NCBI GenBank assembly: GCA_030549205.1 | Contig: JAUKTV010000001.1 | Location: forward strand, 3,038,001 to 3,102,000 | DNA length: 64,000 nt | Source of the DNA: Apiosordaria backusii | Taxonomy: Eukaryota; Ascomycota; Sordariomycetes; Sordariales; Lasiosphaeriaceae | Reading direction: 5' to 3' | Part shown: positions 1 to 13,267 of the stretch, piece after piece | How the letters are laid out: every line of letters begins with the position of its first letter | How positions within the stretch are numbered: position 1 is the stretch's first letter | Notes under the pieces: model-generated | What the model was told of the DNA's origin: nothing | The model's input: only the letters and a program-made list of their open reading frames with translations | Database searches by the model: none | Made by a program: the position numbers and the translations under genes

Positions 1-2367
1 AAATCCCATATTGAAACGGCAATCCCCAACGACGCCAACAACTGGGAATCTCCCATGGGTCTTTTGGGGCAATTAGGCCATTTTGTGAAATCGGATTTCT
101 CTCCATACGCGGCGTTTTCCATGGTCAAGATTTGTCATTACCGTTTTTACTTGACGCGAATTTTGCCCATAAACCTCACCAACATTACTACAAGATGCAC
201 TCATGTACGGACGGGACATGACACATACAAAGTTGAGGCCGTAGAGTGTGTGTGGCATCACATTGGAGTAAAAAAAAAAAGGTTCGATCGTGGGGCAAAA
301 TGTCGATGGTAGTTATTATCAGGAATAATTGTACTGTCCCCTCTGCCCCTCCATGCCTCCGCAGCCGTCGTATACCCTCTCTCGTTGCAACAGCTGATCA
401 CAATAACGTCGTCCGGGCAATACTCCGTACGGGTTTATTATTTCATGTCACGGGGAGCGAGACGAGGCAACGAGGTGGTCAGCGAGAAGCTGGAAAACAT
501 TCCGTCGGTCCCGTCATAGCTGGAACCAGGAGGGGTGTACCCGTGAACAAGCACCGCGTGAAGTAGCTCTTTTTGAGCGGTTTGTGAAGCGATGCTTGCG
601 ACTGGCTGATGGCACCCTGCCGTGACGGCCCTCCCACGCCAGCTTGGGAAAGCGGCGGGCGGGCGGCTTCTGATTGGCGGAGGGGCCCTGCTGATCCATC
701 ATAATCGTACGTTTTTTTCATGTGCCTCATGGCGCCGATTGGGATCGAGATCCCCCTTGCTCGCTTCCCCTCCAGATGCCCCCCCCGCCGTCCGCCGCCC
801 CGACTGAGTTTGGGGTTTCCCATACCGCTTTGGTTGGCCGTCATCATGGCATTCATCTCGACCACGGTTAACTTGAAATGGCTATCAATACGAGCGACGA
901 TTGCCTTGCCGCCCATGGGGCCGTTTCCGTTGAGATCTCGATGAAGCAGCCCGTCGGCTCAATCACAAAGTCGAATGACCGGTGTTACTTCGCCATCTTT
1001 GAGGAGAAATGCCCATGACCGAACCTATGATCCGTAGATCGTGATCGGGCCATCTCACACACAAGGGTCCCGCTGGCTGCTGGCGGCTTTTGCTGAACTG
1101 CTGTTTCTGTTTCTGTGAGGGGCTGGCAATCAGTGGAGAAGCAGCAAGGCAACGGTTCGTTTTTTTGGGTGCTGTGCTGCGGACACGGCGCCCTGTCCGA
1201 TGGTTTGTTGGTCTGATGCCTGAACCGTCAATTACAGAATGCGCATCCTGTGGCCCCTTGCGGTCTTGCATTTCCAACAGGCTGCTTGTACCTTTCCCAG
1301 GGGGCGACTCCGATGTAGCGTCAGAACCATCGCCAAAATTCAGACCTCTCCATACGGCGGCACGGCGGCACCCAGCACAGACTGTCCTTTCCCGAGGGAG
1401 CTAGACGAGTACCCAGGAACTTCACCCGCTGTCCACAAATCAGCCGATTTGGGAGCCACGCACTGGGATTGCCTCGACCTTTTTAACTTACATACATATG
1501 TAATGTATATTGATCCCCATGTCGGCTGCTCGCTCTGTTTGCTGACACCGCATTTCCCTTGTTCAGCAGATAATAGACCGCACACTCCCTTCGTCTGGTT
1601 TTCCGACAAGAGTCCAGGCCCAAAGCACAGATCGAAATCGGGTTTTTCTAATCTCACGCCCAGCATTCCGCAGCGAGACACCGACGGCGGGTACCTACTA
1701 GGCATAACCCATCCGAGCAACCCCCCCTGGCTTCCCCAAGCTCCCTGCACCGGCTCTGGTTCCGTGTTCTGTCTGTAAGTACCTGTGCCCTCCCGGCGAG
1801 CAGACACACTTGTACACCCTTCCACTTCCATGCCGATTTCGTCCCACGTCGACCGGCTCCTGTCTCTCCTCCAATTCAGCATGTCATCGAGATCTTGACT
1901 TCTACCCCACCACCAAAAGCCACCACTGCCCTTCAAGAATGCCATGTTTGCTGTAAATCCCGTCTAACATTCCCATTGAGACTTCGCCCCGAGGACCACC
2001 CAAACAGTACCTTCCTGAACAGCAACGATCCTGACCATACCACGCGAGATTTGGATTCCCGTTCATAGGAACCCACCGGCCAACGAAGCTCGACTTTTCT
2101 CGACCACCATCCCTTGACAAACAACCCCCTCCAGTCCACTGTGTAGTTGTCCACACCAGCCGAACCTCCGAGAGCGCACCACCACGGCTTCGTCCCGTAG
2201 CTTCAGTGTACACGGTTGAGCCGCGTTCCCCGACCCGCTCTGATTCGAGAGCCCAGGGCACGGAACGAGAGAACCCAGACAACACCGAGGCCAGGGATCA
2301 AATAAACAAACACTCCTGTTACACCACAAACCAGCGACAGACAGCAGCAGTACACGAGCGAGGCTGA
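1..2367. other. non-coding region upstream of the SAM-HMG gene
   Basis: No convincing gene is visible. Open frames of about 100-200 codons occur on both strands, but they overlap each other and show no recognisable domain or plausible splice structure. The stretch probably holds the promoter and leader of the HMG-box gene that starts at 2368. Confidence 0.6.
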
Positions 2368-4251
2368 ATGACGCAACTACTGTCGACCGTTTTTGGAGAG
2401 CTGGGCCTGGCTCAGTATTTAGATGCGTTTCTCGAGCAAGGTTTTGACACGTGGGAGACCATTTTGGACATCACCGAGTCCGATCTGTACGTTTATAACA
2501 CCCGGGTGGAAGCTGGAATAGGACGGCTGTGCTGACATGAGCCATGCGGATAGCGACACGCTAGGAGTGAAGTTGGGTCACAGAAGGGTATGAGATGCCA
2601 GATTCCAACTTGAAAACTCGTCAGCCGGCTAACTGCTTTTCGAAAGAAACTTCAAAGACGGATTGCGAACACCAGGGGTATTGCGCCAGACGCTTCTCTC
2701 GTCTCGCCCACCCAGCCGAGCATTGAGGATTTGAGACTTCAAGACGCACAGAGGACGGATAATTCCAGGCAAGATGCCCGGGACCTAGGTGTGGGTGTGG
2801 TCACCAAACGGAAATACCGCCGTCACCCCAAGGTTTGTCACCGCTTGGTGGTTTATTTTTCGTGGAAGGTGGCGCTGACATGTATATTCAGCCAGATGAA
2901 AATGCGCCAGAGCGGCCGCCCTCGGCGTACGTTCTCTTCTCAAACAAAATGCGGGAGGAGCTCAAGGGTCGTAATCTTTCATTCACCGAGATCGCCAAGC
3001 TCGTCGGTGAGAATTGGCAGAGCCTCAATGCTTCCGAAAAGGAGCCCTACGAGTCCCAAGCGCAGGCCATCAAGGAAAAGTACCTAAGCGATCTGGCCGA
3101 GTACAAAAAGACCCCCGAATACAAGAGATATATGATGTACTTGCAAGAATTCAAGGCTAAGCATGGCTCCCCACCACAAGGTATGTTGCGGCGCAATCCC
3201 CTTTACTTTGAATAGACCACCTCCGGGCCATGATCTGACATAGGTGTTCTCAAGACAAGGATACCCCGAAAAGAATCAAGATGTCCGATCCGGATGCTCA
3301 TAACCGTACCAGCCCAGGTGCGAGCCAAAATAGATCCAGCAGAAGCGGTAGCCGAGCAGAGAGCCGCAGGAGCAGCGAACCGCCAGCAAGCCGGGGACAG
3401 CGGGTCGGGTCAGTTGTGTCGATGAGCGAATCCCAAAATTCGGCGGCCACAACTCCTGCCGCCTCTCACGCTTCACCGCATGACGAGCCGATGCATTCGC
3501 CAATGATGATCAAGACTGAGCGCCATGAACGATCCCCCACATTCAACTCTATGGAAGCGCCAAACCACCGGGCCCAGAATTGGAGAGACGAGCCGCCAAA
3601 TATGCAAAGGCACCTCCCATCACTGTCAGACGTTTTTGAGGGTCAGAGATTCCCAGGCGGAATGCACACAGACATGAATGGATATCGGTTTCCTCGAGAG
3701 CCTGTGCCAAGCCCTGGCGCCCACTCAGGCCGTATCGATGGCGGGGATAACAGGCCACCAACTCTGAAGAGCGAGCAGTCGACATCTGGCAGCGCATCTT
3801 CGGGCTCGCCGTTCGGCCAGCCGCGGACGCCAATCGATGGTCCGATGCCAATCCATGCACTGCTTGCGTCGAAGCCAGACCACTTCGACCTGAACCAGCA
3901 GGCACTCCAGCAACAGCAAACGCTGCAGCAACGACCACCACATATCTTTCAGGGCGGCCCATACCCAAATGGTGCCGGCGCCCTGCCAGCAATCAATGGT
4001 GCGCCTCCCACCCGCCCACACTTCGGTAGAATACTGACATGGATGCCAATACCAAAGGTTATGCCAGGCCCGTCCTTTCGCACCCTGCAGTGACCGCACA
4101 CCCCTCGAGTGCGGGCTACGGTGCGCCGTCATCAGCTCCAGCACCACCACCACCAGTTAGACATTCCCAACCTGGGAAACCCGACGCCAGACTCGACGGC
4201 ATGAGCGCGTTGCTCCGAGCGGGCGAGATTGTCGACCGGCGAGCCCAGTAA
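2368..4251 (+). CDS. SAM domain plus HMG-box transcription factor
   Basis: Six exons: 2368-2486, 2554-2587, 2647-2832, 2892-3180, 3255-3998 and 4058-4251. They join in frame to give about 521 residues. The first 60 residues form a SAM domain (FGELGLAQYLDAF, then LGVKLGHRRKLQRRIA spread over exons 1-3). A typical HMG box follows at about residues 119-190 (PERPPSAYVLFSNKMREEL, ENW, EKYLSDLAEY), then a long low-complexity tail rich in Ser, Pro and Gln. HMG boxes bend and bind DNA and SAM domains mediate protein contacts, so a nuclear regulator is expected. SAM-HMG proteins occur across filamentous ascomycetes, where several HMG-box factors govern sexual development; this protein's targets cannot be read from sequence. 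Exon 5 is joined at the AG at 3253-3254 because the nearer AG (3242-3243) breaks frame. The last intron (3999-4057) carries a CTGAC branch site and restores frame to the stop. Confidence 0.9.
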
Positions 4252-6828
4252 AAAGGTTCACCTACAGCAATTTACGTTGTGTTGTTGGGCGTTTTCTTGG
4301 TTTATTGGTTGCATTATACCCCTTTGAGGAATGTGGCAGTCGGTCGATTTTTGGGAGAGTTTTTCCCCAAATTCATGGCGGGGAGAATTCAGAGCGCTTA
4401 TATTATTTGGGAAATCTGGGGGTATACTTTTGTGTACGGCGTTTCATGACATAAAAAACCGTACAACTGAGATGATATAGCATGACATGGGGAAAGGGGA
4501 GGGGGAGGGAGCATGGACTGGCTGTCGAAGATGACATTTTTGTATATACATATTTTATTATTATTACTCATGGAAATTCTACCATTCCCCATTCTCTTCT
4601 TTTTTTGGGCAGTAGAAGCTATTTGTAGAGAGGTTCAAATATCACACATCACACCCCTTACGGTAAGTCCCCCCTCCCAGCTTTGACAGTTTGATAACTA
4701 TCAGGCACAGGCTCCGCAACCTACCAACTTTCCACACGGCTACACGTACAAAAACCGGAGAAAACACCCCGAGCGCCGAGATAATTGTTACTTCGTATTT
4801 TTGAACCAGACGGATAAGTGTATCCCTTCCTTTTCTTTTTTCGTATATGGTTAGAGCCCCACAATTCGTGTCAACATCGTCCTTGCATGTTCCTGTTTGG
4901 CGATCTTCCCAAACTTGGAAGTAAATGGGATAGGGATATAACTTCCGGAAATGTCATGGATGTGCGGGTGTTAAGCGAGGAGGAAGAAGGAGGAAGGAGG
5001 AAGTGGAGATCTCGATCAAATACGGATCTGTAGTGTATTATGGTGTATGTGTGTATGTGTGTATGTCTCTCTTTCTTTTGGGTGTACGCGCCCCGCAGGA
5101 TGCGTCATTGACTTTTTATGATCTGATATTCTTCTGGGGTTTTTTTTTTCCAAGGCGGGATTTACAATGGGGTTGAGCATGGGGGATATGATTGGGATTT
5201 TGGGGGTGGGAATGCGATGGGATTGTTGGATGGGATAGCTGGGTAAGGAATTGGGGGGGGGTGTTTTGTGATGGGGTTTGTTTGGTTTGGGTGGGTTTTG
5301 AGTGGGTAGGGGGAGTGATTTTCGTATTGGTTGATGATCGTATCATATTTATGACGGAAGTTTTGATGGATGAGGTAAGTGAGTGTTTGTTCGTGACACG
5401 ATGAGATGAGGTACAAGTTACTATAGTAGGTAGGTAAGGTAGGTATGTTGTGTGAGGTATACGGATAACTGTGTATGGAAGGAACTACGTCAACCGCCGA
5501 TGATAAACCCACAGTTTTGACCGTTACTAGGGCGATCGAGATGGGACAACAAACTGGTTTTGATTGAATGGGGCATGTGTTCAATCAGTGATGTCGGTGA
5601 TGATTCAATTCGGATATCCGCTATGTTGGCATATGCGAATTGCAATGGGAAAGAGGCGTGAGAGGTTGTTTTGCCGAGCTTGCTATGGAGCAAAAAGAAT
5701 GTTTTGATGTGATAGGTCAATGAGGGGGAGAGAATGCCGTATTCGATGACCATGGGACTTTTCGATCTGCATGTTCGGATTTTGTTCTACCGTCATGCAG
5801 CTGCAAGGGGGGTGGGGGGTGGCATTGGTGTGGTTGGGGGATGGGGAGAAGCGGTCCGTGAAGGTCTAGACCTTTGGGACTTTTTAAACTGGGTTGTCGG
5901 AGTTGGTTAGCTGGATGGCTGGATGGCTGGATGGCTGGATGGCTGGATGGCTGGATGGCTGGATGGCTGGATGGCTGGATGGCTGGATGGCTGGCGGGCT
6001 TGCGGGCGGTTATGGATTCGGTAACCTTCACGGGTTGGTCGGTAATTTGTTCGGGATGCCGGCTTTGGATGCGAGCTGTGCTGTAGGTCTAGACTATGCG
6101 GTCTAGGCTATGTGAGATGTATGGGGCTGGCTGACGCAAGGTGGTGGTGGAAAATGCGGTCGGAGATGTTGTGTGACGTGATATGCGAGGTGAGCCATGC
6201 TACTCCTTCCTGTCAGAACGGTTGTTGGGAAATCGGCGATAGACAGCAGAAACGAATGGCACGAATGGCATGATAATATCACCGATAGGCATTGAATGGA
6301 GACGTGAACGGGGAGACGGGGATGGAGAAGGGTTCTGACGGCACAGGACGGATAGATCCATGGCTGAAGAATGCGACTACGGCGGTGTTCTGGCCAGGCC
6401 TAGATGGGCGACCAGGATGTGGGATAGACTTGGTGTTTGTGGATAAGGGGCACAGCATCTGATGGAAGACAGCCGACGGTTGGGTCATGTACACGGCAGA
6501 AGATAAATAGTCTTGATCGATAGTGAGCTAATGTGATAGCGTAACCTGACTGTTACTCGATTGCAGTTTTGTCTCATCATCCTCGCTATCCTGTTGAAGA
6601 CACGAGGCATAGATAACCTGCATATATTGAAAGTGTGATATATATATCGGGTATGTACTGGGCTAGCAATAATGCAAGAGAGAGATATCGTTAAAAATAA
6701 TAAATCAAGAAAATAGAATAAAAATACAAGGTATTGGTAGTTGGTCGTCGTCATCTCGTTCCCCCTTACATCCAGCCAGTTTTCGTTCTCAACATCTTGT
6801 TTTCGGCCACATATCACGTCCCCTCAGA
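4252..6828. other. intergenic, between SAM-HMG and FLC 3' ends
   Basis: This is the 3' flank of two convergent genes. No gene is seen. A G/T-rich stretch lies at about 5150-5330, just after the HMG gene, and an 8-bp tandem repeat lies at 5911-5990. Confidence 0.6.
5911..5990. repeat. tandem repeat (CTGGATGG)x10
   Basis: Ten uninterrupted perfect copies of the 8-bp unit CTGGATGG, followed by the variant CTGGCGGG. It lies in a non-coding 3' flank. Because 8 is not a multiple of 3, all frames read a repeating 8-residue pattern, which creates spurious open frames. Confidence 0.97.
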
Positions 6829-9179
6829 TCACCCCCGATACCCATACCCCCCTCCCGGTCCATACCCTCCACCGCCGTACCCCATATTTCCTCCTCCATA
6901 TGGACTGGAATGATACACCGTTCCGTTCACTGAGATTGGTAACCTCGGCTGCCTGCTTTCGCGCATGTTGCGGAAAAAGGCGCTATCGTTGCTCCCATCA
7001 CGGGTGTGCTGTGGCTGGGCCTGGGCAGGAGGCGGCGTATACCTTGACGAAGCAGAAGACTCGGAACGAGTGTGCGACTGCTTTGTGTCTACAGTGCCTA
7101 GAGGGGCTCCTGTCTTGAGGAGAGAAAAGGAGTCGGTCAGATCGGACTGCGTCGTCTTCTCGCGGTCGAGAAGAAGAGAGTTGCGCGCATCCAATGGGGT
7201 GAGCGTGTCACGTTGCATTTTTTCTAGGCACAGATGTTAGCATGATCTCGATCCTTAAAAGGAAAAATGGGAAAAGACTTACCCATCTCCTTTCTTCTCT
7301 GTCGGTGTGGGTTCTTCTTGCAGCAGGCGCTGATCGCGTTCCAGGCAATGAGGATGGCGAGGATGCCTGTCAGAGCAGACTGCACAGCGATCAAAACGAC
7401 ACCAGCAACCGTCTGGGTAGTTTGGGCAATTCCAAATTGTTCAACAAAGACAAAGATGCAGACAACGGACAGAACGCGAACAACCTGAATGGTAATGTTG
7501 ACCACGTTGCTCGACTTGCGCTCGTAGGGCCGGCTCCAGATAAGAACGATGAGCATGACACCCTCGATGATGAGCTGGGCAGATGTTTGAACCATCCCAT
7601 TGCCATCCGTGGCAGCCAGAGCGAAACCTTTGGCAAACATGTACACGATGGTGGGTACGAAAATCCACCAGCAGCCCTTGCGGTAGGACTCGTAGAACAA
7701 GCTGTACTTGACCCAAATATTCTTGTCGTCGTACAAGCCTGCAACATCACCCTCGTGCTTCTTGAGTCTGCGAGCTGTGCGCCAGATATTGAAAGAGAAG
7801 AAAGCAAGAATGCCCGTGAAGAGGAAAAGTGTGATACCAGCAAGAGTCTTGGCCGCCCATGAGTCACCGTTTGTGAACTGGAAGACGCAATACAGCACCC
7901 AAACGCCGTAAAGGAGAAGAATCAGGTGAGTGATGGCGCGGCCAATGGAGCCCCAGTAGCGCTTGCGGAAGCCCAACAAGGACTTGGGGAAGCTGCCGAA
8001 GAGGGCCCAGAACTCGAGGATGATCTTGACGAGGAGGACGCCCACAACAATGACGGCGATAACGAGAGCTACGACAAGGAGCACAGTCATGAACGTGTTG
8101 GACTTGGGCACGGAGAGCTCCTGAACGTAGGCTTGCATGCCGGTGACGGCCACTCGGATGGTCTCGGTGGGTGCGCCGCCTTCGGGTGTAACACCGGGCT
8201 CGGTGGTGTTGACGCTGGTCTCAATACCTTCGATCTGGCGTCTGGCAAGGTAGACGAAGTTGTCGAATGCCCTCTTCACCAGAGCTGACCCGGAAGGTGT
8301 CGATGACGAACCATCCGGGTACACCAGAGTAGCGCCCTTCAAAAACTCGACGCTGTCTTCGGTCAGGTTGCCTCCAGTCATGTTGCGGAACTGATCGATG
8401 GACAGCTGCATCTGTGTCCAGGGGACGAGACCGGTCGAGAAGCCAAAATTCTGGGCAAAGCTCCGGTAAACGTTGGGGTAGTTGACAGACATCATCCCGT
8501 TCATGGCCATACCCTGAAACCAGCCAAAAACCTCAGTGAAGCTGGGGCTGATGGTGCCCATGCCGCCAGCAGTCGCACCGCTTGCCGCAGCACTGGCGCC
8601 GGAGAAGGCCGCCCCAGCAGCAGAGATGCCGCTCATGATTAAAGCAGCGCCAGCCACACCAGCGGCAACGTAGGAAACAGCAGGGACAACGGCTGTCTTG
8701 CCGTTGGACACCTGAGCCTCGAGACATGCTACCCTCTCGCCAGACTCCTTGGACTGAAGCTGCAACGTAGCCATGGCCGCAATATCCGGGATTTGAAAGG
8801 CAATCGCTGGAACCAAGTTGGCGAACTCCTCGGGGATCTTTTGTGTGCCCTTAGCGGAGAAAGTGCCCGCGGGAACTGGGCACAATTGATCGACAAACGT
8901 GGCGGCATCACAAGGATCGAAAGCCTTGGAGTAAATGTTTTGACCGTATGCCGTGACGTTCAGTACGGCTGTAACATTCTGGATTTGAGAGCTTGAGCCG
9001 GCCACATCGAAAGTTACCGACTTGTCCTCGTTGTTATACTTGATGTTGACCCTCTGTACTGAAACCGCAGCGGTGCCGTTGCAGTTGCTGAATCCCACCG
9101 TCTCGAGAATATCCGCGCCCAGAACCCCCTTCGCCAGAACCACTCCGGCCAAACCCGCCTTAAAGATCCAGCTCTTCAT
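6829..9179 (-). CDS. FLC/TRP-like transmembrane protein (flavin carrier family)
   Basis: Two exons on the minus strand, 9179-7283 and 7223-6829, with the intron at 7224-7282 (donor GTAAGT, branch GCTAAC, acceptor CTAG). The protein is about 763 residues. A signal peptide opens it (MKSWIFKAGLAGVVLA). An extracytoplasmic ML-like domain with paired cysteines follows (about 23-160), then a hydrophobic Ala/Gly stretch, and then about eight to nine membrane helices from about residue 370 to 600. The cytosolic tail is Ser-rich and ends in a Gly/Tyr-rich run. This arrangement is that of fungal Flc1-3 and fission yeast Pkd2, implicated in FAD transport into the secretory pathway, calcium homeostasis and wall integrity. 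The exact ligand is not deducible. Without the small second exon the protein would end falsely at HANICA. Confidence 0.92.
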
Positions 9180-11357
9180 CCTGAACCCTATTCTTTCCGA
9201 AATTGTTTACCAAATTTTGTTGAGAATGATAGAAATAAAATCGTTTGCAGCGAGTGCTCTGTCGTCGGTATATTTTCCTTATCTCTCCTTCTAATTTTGC
9301 TGAATGTCCAGTTCGCAACTGCTTTTCTCGTCTTCGATATATCGTCCCTTTTTCGTCTGAAAACTGGTCAATAGGTTTTGATATATAAATTTCTCGAAAC
9401 CGGTCCGGAATAAGTCAAGAATCGAAGAAGTGAAAGTCTTTCGGTCTAAAAGAGAGACATTCAAAGTAATGCTGGCCGAGGGTCAACCTGGAAAGAATGA
9501 AAAGTGGTGAAGAGAAAAGAAGGAAAAGAGGGCAACAAGTTGCCCCTCGAGGAGGGAAAACTGAAAAAGTGAAGCTGTTCTCAACACGAGTGTCGATCCA
9601 AGATTTTTGGCCCAAAAAGCCAGAACGGGGAAACGAAAGGAAAGCAGAAGGAGCGAAAAGCGAGAGAAGGCTTGTTGAAAGGGATCAAAAAAGATCAGAC
9701 AGGGGGGCAGACATGAAGGAGACGGGACCCAGCGGGTATCTGAAACGGGACTGGAGAAGCTGCCCTTGGAGATGGGCAAAAAAACAAGCAAAAGCAATCC
9801 CTGGCTTCAGGGCAGATTCCTGTTCTTCTGTGTCATCGAATGAGACTGCATCTTGCCGGCGGATATCAAGTCCTATTGGCCTCGTCACGAGCAACCGAAC
9901 AACCCGGCGATCCCTAGACCAGTCGATTGACTCGGGAGGTCTCCTGGGCGTCGACGATGGGCTGTGGAGGAGGCGAAGGGAGGGAGCGAACGGGGAGAAC
10001 CGAGGGTGCGGGTCGAGGACCTGGAGGCCATCTGAAACCTTAGCGGCAAAGGGGCGCTGGAGAGAAAACCCCTGCACCGGTGCTTGCAACCTCTTGGGCG
10101 GCTCTGCGGCGGGCAATTGGGCTACCGATTGGCTGTGGGGGTCCAAAAGTTGTTTTAGCGAGAGCGTCTCTGGGACCTTTTCGACGCATGAAACTTTGAA
10201 GTGGACAAAAAGTACTGATGTCAACACCCGCTGTCAAGTCATGGTGTTCAAGAGTTGACGTTGACAGACGTGCGAAGTAAAAATAACAGCCCTGCGGTGC
10301 TTCTTGAATGACATGTCGTCTGCACATATGGCGTTTTACTGCCCTTGACAGGCACCAAACCATGACCTTCAACGACCCAACAACCCCTCCCTGGGGATTC
10401 TGAAGACTGTCGGCATGTTTCAACACGTGGAAAAAGAATCCTTTGCTTACCTACTCCCGCTGTGCAACAAAAGTATTGTGCATCGCATCTTGTACGCCCC
10501 GAGATTCCCCCTGACCCCCTACCCCCGCAGCGAACAGCGAACATGTCAGAGCTCTCGAATTCCAAAGTGCGTCAGACTTCGACATCCCACCCAACGACAC
10601 GACTTCATCCGAAGTGGGAAGCCCTGGGCACCAAGAGAGGGGATCACCTATCCTGTGCACAGCCATCACCTATGCGTCAATGCGTTGATTTGATCGCTGC
10701 TGGGTAGGTCTACCGAGTTTGATATGTAATTGGTCGATAAGAATTGGCCTCTGGCTACTTTTCAATATCAAGATTCTATTTCCACTTCTCTATCCCATGA
10801 CCAGGTCAAGTCCCACGAGATCTTGAAGCAAGACGGCCATCTCCTAAAAAAGCATGAGAAGCATCAGGTTTATGAATGTAAGGAGAAAAAAGGATATTTG
10901 GATCTGAATATGTTGTGCAAACTTCAAAGTTGAAGAATCAAGAGCTTCACATATATGACAGTGCACTGTCTTTGAATTGACACTGTTGCATTGGGAGTTG
11001 TACTCCTCAAATGTGCCTACCACTGAGGGGCATCACAGTGCGCAGACATTAGGCCCTGAGAACCAATGACCTCACCCTCCTAAGTGTATGAACAGCACCT
11101 AATGATCAATTGTCAATCATCCACAACGAACGACGAACTCGGCCTGTCACACGATACATCAAGTCGTGTGATATTGAATTGACTATTACCGACATTCTAA
11201 GATCTAGTCTTAGTGAGATTTCGGAGTCTTTTTGTCTCACTTTATTCATCGTGAACCATCAAAGCCCGATCCCGAAAAGGAAGACAAGGAACCCCGCCAG
11301 GAGGGAGGTGGAAGGGAATAGGGCTTGTATCAACGTCTGGGAAGAGAGAGACATATC
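9180..11357. other. divergent intergenic region between FLC and PPE1
   Basis: No gene supported. A 253-codon open frame (9497-10258, +) is overlapped by an antisense frame of 180 codons and is rich in Arg, Lys and Ser without domain structure, so I treat it as chance. The region should hold the promoters of the two divergent genes. Confidence 0.55.
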
Positions 11358-12872
11358 ATGAGCGAGTTGCAAAAGAAGTGGGCAAAAGCAAGACTTTCCA
11401 ACTCAATGCAAGCGCATGCCTACACACCAACACAAGTCATGGGAGCTACAGCGATACCAGTCCCGGGGACGACGTTACAACCACCCGTTGGTATCCCCGA
11501 GTTCAATGAATTAGACGAAGAGGACGAAGACAAATTTGGCTCTCTTTCTTCCATACCAAATCACCCACAAGATGACGACTCATCCTCAGCATCTTCAGTC
11601 TCATCAACAGGCACAGTTATCCCATCCCCAGGAAAGGCTTTGTTCGCAAGGCCACAAGGGTATGTTGACCCTATCTCACTTGATACCAGTTTCTATACTA
11701 ACACATCTCTACAGAGTCCCAAACCGCTCACTAGACCCCATCCCCTGGACAACCTACTTCGAACGGGAACTCTTCCTCCCCTCCGCAGACGGCACCATAA
11801 CCTACCACGTCTACCTCACCTCCCCAGCACCCCCAGCCACCTCCAACACCACCTCCCCAACCCCAGGAACAACCCCAGGAACCAAACCCTCCACCGGAGG
11901 TCCCCTCTTCGTAACACACCACGGCGCCGGCTCCTCCGCCCTCTCCTTCGCCGTCCTCGGCGCCGAAATCCGCAAACGTCTCCCCTCCACCGGCATCCTC
12001 TCCCTTGACGCCCGCGGCCACGGCCTAACCTCCCTCACCAACCCCAACCCCAACCCCAACGAGCCCATCGACCTCTCCCTCCCCACCCTATCCCAAGACC
12101 TCTGCAACGCCATCTTGCTAACCGCCACCGCCATGTCCTGGCCTGACATCCCCCCCTTGATACTAGTAGGCCACTCCCTAGGCGGAGCAGTAGTCACCGA
12201 ACTAGCCTACCAACCCCTCCTCCCCCCGTCAGTCTCCCTCCTAGGCTACGCAGTACTGGATGTAGTCGAGGGATCAGCCCTGGACGCGCTGCAGTCGATG
12301 CAAACTTATTTGAGCACCAGGCCGCAGGGGTTCAACAGTTTGAAGGAGGGGATAGAGTGGCATGTGAGATCGAGGACGATAAGGAATAGTGTCAGTGCGA
12401 GGGTGAGCGTGCCGGCGTTGCTGGTGGAACAGTCTGAACCACAGCAACAGCCGAGGTCGAAGCCATGGAGGTGGAGGACAGACTTGAGTTCGACCCAACC
12501 TTTCTGGCAGGGGTGGTTTATCGGCTTGAGCAAGAAGTTTCTGGGGCAGGGAGCTAAAGGGCCGGGGAGGGGAGCCGGGAAGATGTTGCTGCTGGCGGGG
12601 ACGGATAGGTTGGATACCGAGTTGACTATTGGGCAGATGCAAGGTAAGCTTTCTATTCCTGAAACAACAGACGAGGCAAGGATGTTAATGAGATGGAAAA
12701 TGTAGGAAAATATGCACTCCAGGTTTTCCCCGAAGCAGGGCACTTCATCCATGAGGACCTGCCAGAGAAAACAGCAGTGGCGCTGGTGGACTTTTACAGG
12801 AGGAATGACAGGAGCGCGTTAGTGCTGCCGACGAAGGTGTCGGAGTTGCTGGCGCAGGGGACGAGGGTCTAG
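11358..12872 (+). CDS. PPE1: protein phosphatase methylesterase 1
   Basis: Three exons: 11358-11659, 11715-12643 and 12706-12872, giving about 465 residues. The enzyme is an alpha/beta hydrolase that removes the methyl ester from the C-terminal leucine of the PP2A catalytic subunit. The nucleophile motif GHSLGGA places the serine at about residue 255. LDVVEGSA supplies the acid (Asp about 283). EAGHFIHEDLPE supplies the histidine (about 423) and lies in exon 3. The oxyanion motif HHGAG is also present. The N-terminus (MSELQKKWAKARL) matches fungal PPE1 and fixes the start; an upstream in-frame ATG at 11325 is less likely. An acidic/Ser-rich stretch lies before the hydrolase core. Exon 2 begins extremely C-rich and becomes G-rich after about 12290 (see findings). 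The gene converges with DUS2, 395 bp away. Confidence 0.95.
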
Positions 12873-13267
12873 AGGGTTTAATTATGTGTATTGGTTGAGG
12901 AAATGGGATACATATAGGTACAATAACACAGCGTAGAAGGTATGATATAACGATCAAAGATGACAGCGGGCTGCTCATAACTGGCCTGCCACCGTGACGA
13001 TTGTAACGGCTGTGCTGTGCACACTCGAGAACATATGCTTGGCGTTCAAAAGTCTTGAATTCTGCATATTCCTCTACAAGGGAAGAAATCAGAGGCTGGG
13101 CGTATCTAGGTAGCTTTCCCTTCCCCTCAAATGCCCTTTTATCTTTTGCCTGCCCGCCCATCTATCTAATTTTGTACATTTGCCATTCCATTTCGCCCAG
13201 AAACCAATAACGACAACGAAAAGGGGTATATCCATCACCATCTCCATATCTCCATCTACAACCGGTT
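12873..13267. other. convergent 3' gap between PPE1 and DUS2
   Basis: A 395-bp spacer between two stop codons. No gene is seen, and it should hold both 3' UTRs and termination signals. Confidence 0.6.

Noticed and set aside
5874..6106. Repetitive Trp/Gly/Asp/Met-rich peptides over the octanucleotide repeat
   Set aside because: An 8-bp tandem repeat is open in several frames by construction.
9497..10258. 253-codon open frame between FLC and PPE1
   Set aside because: No domain, an overlapping antisense frame of similar length, and it lies in likely leader/promoter sequence.
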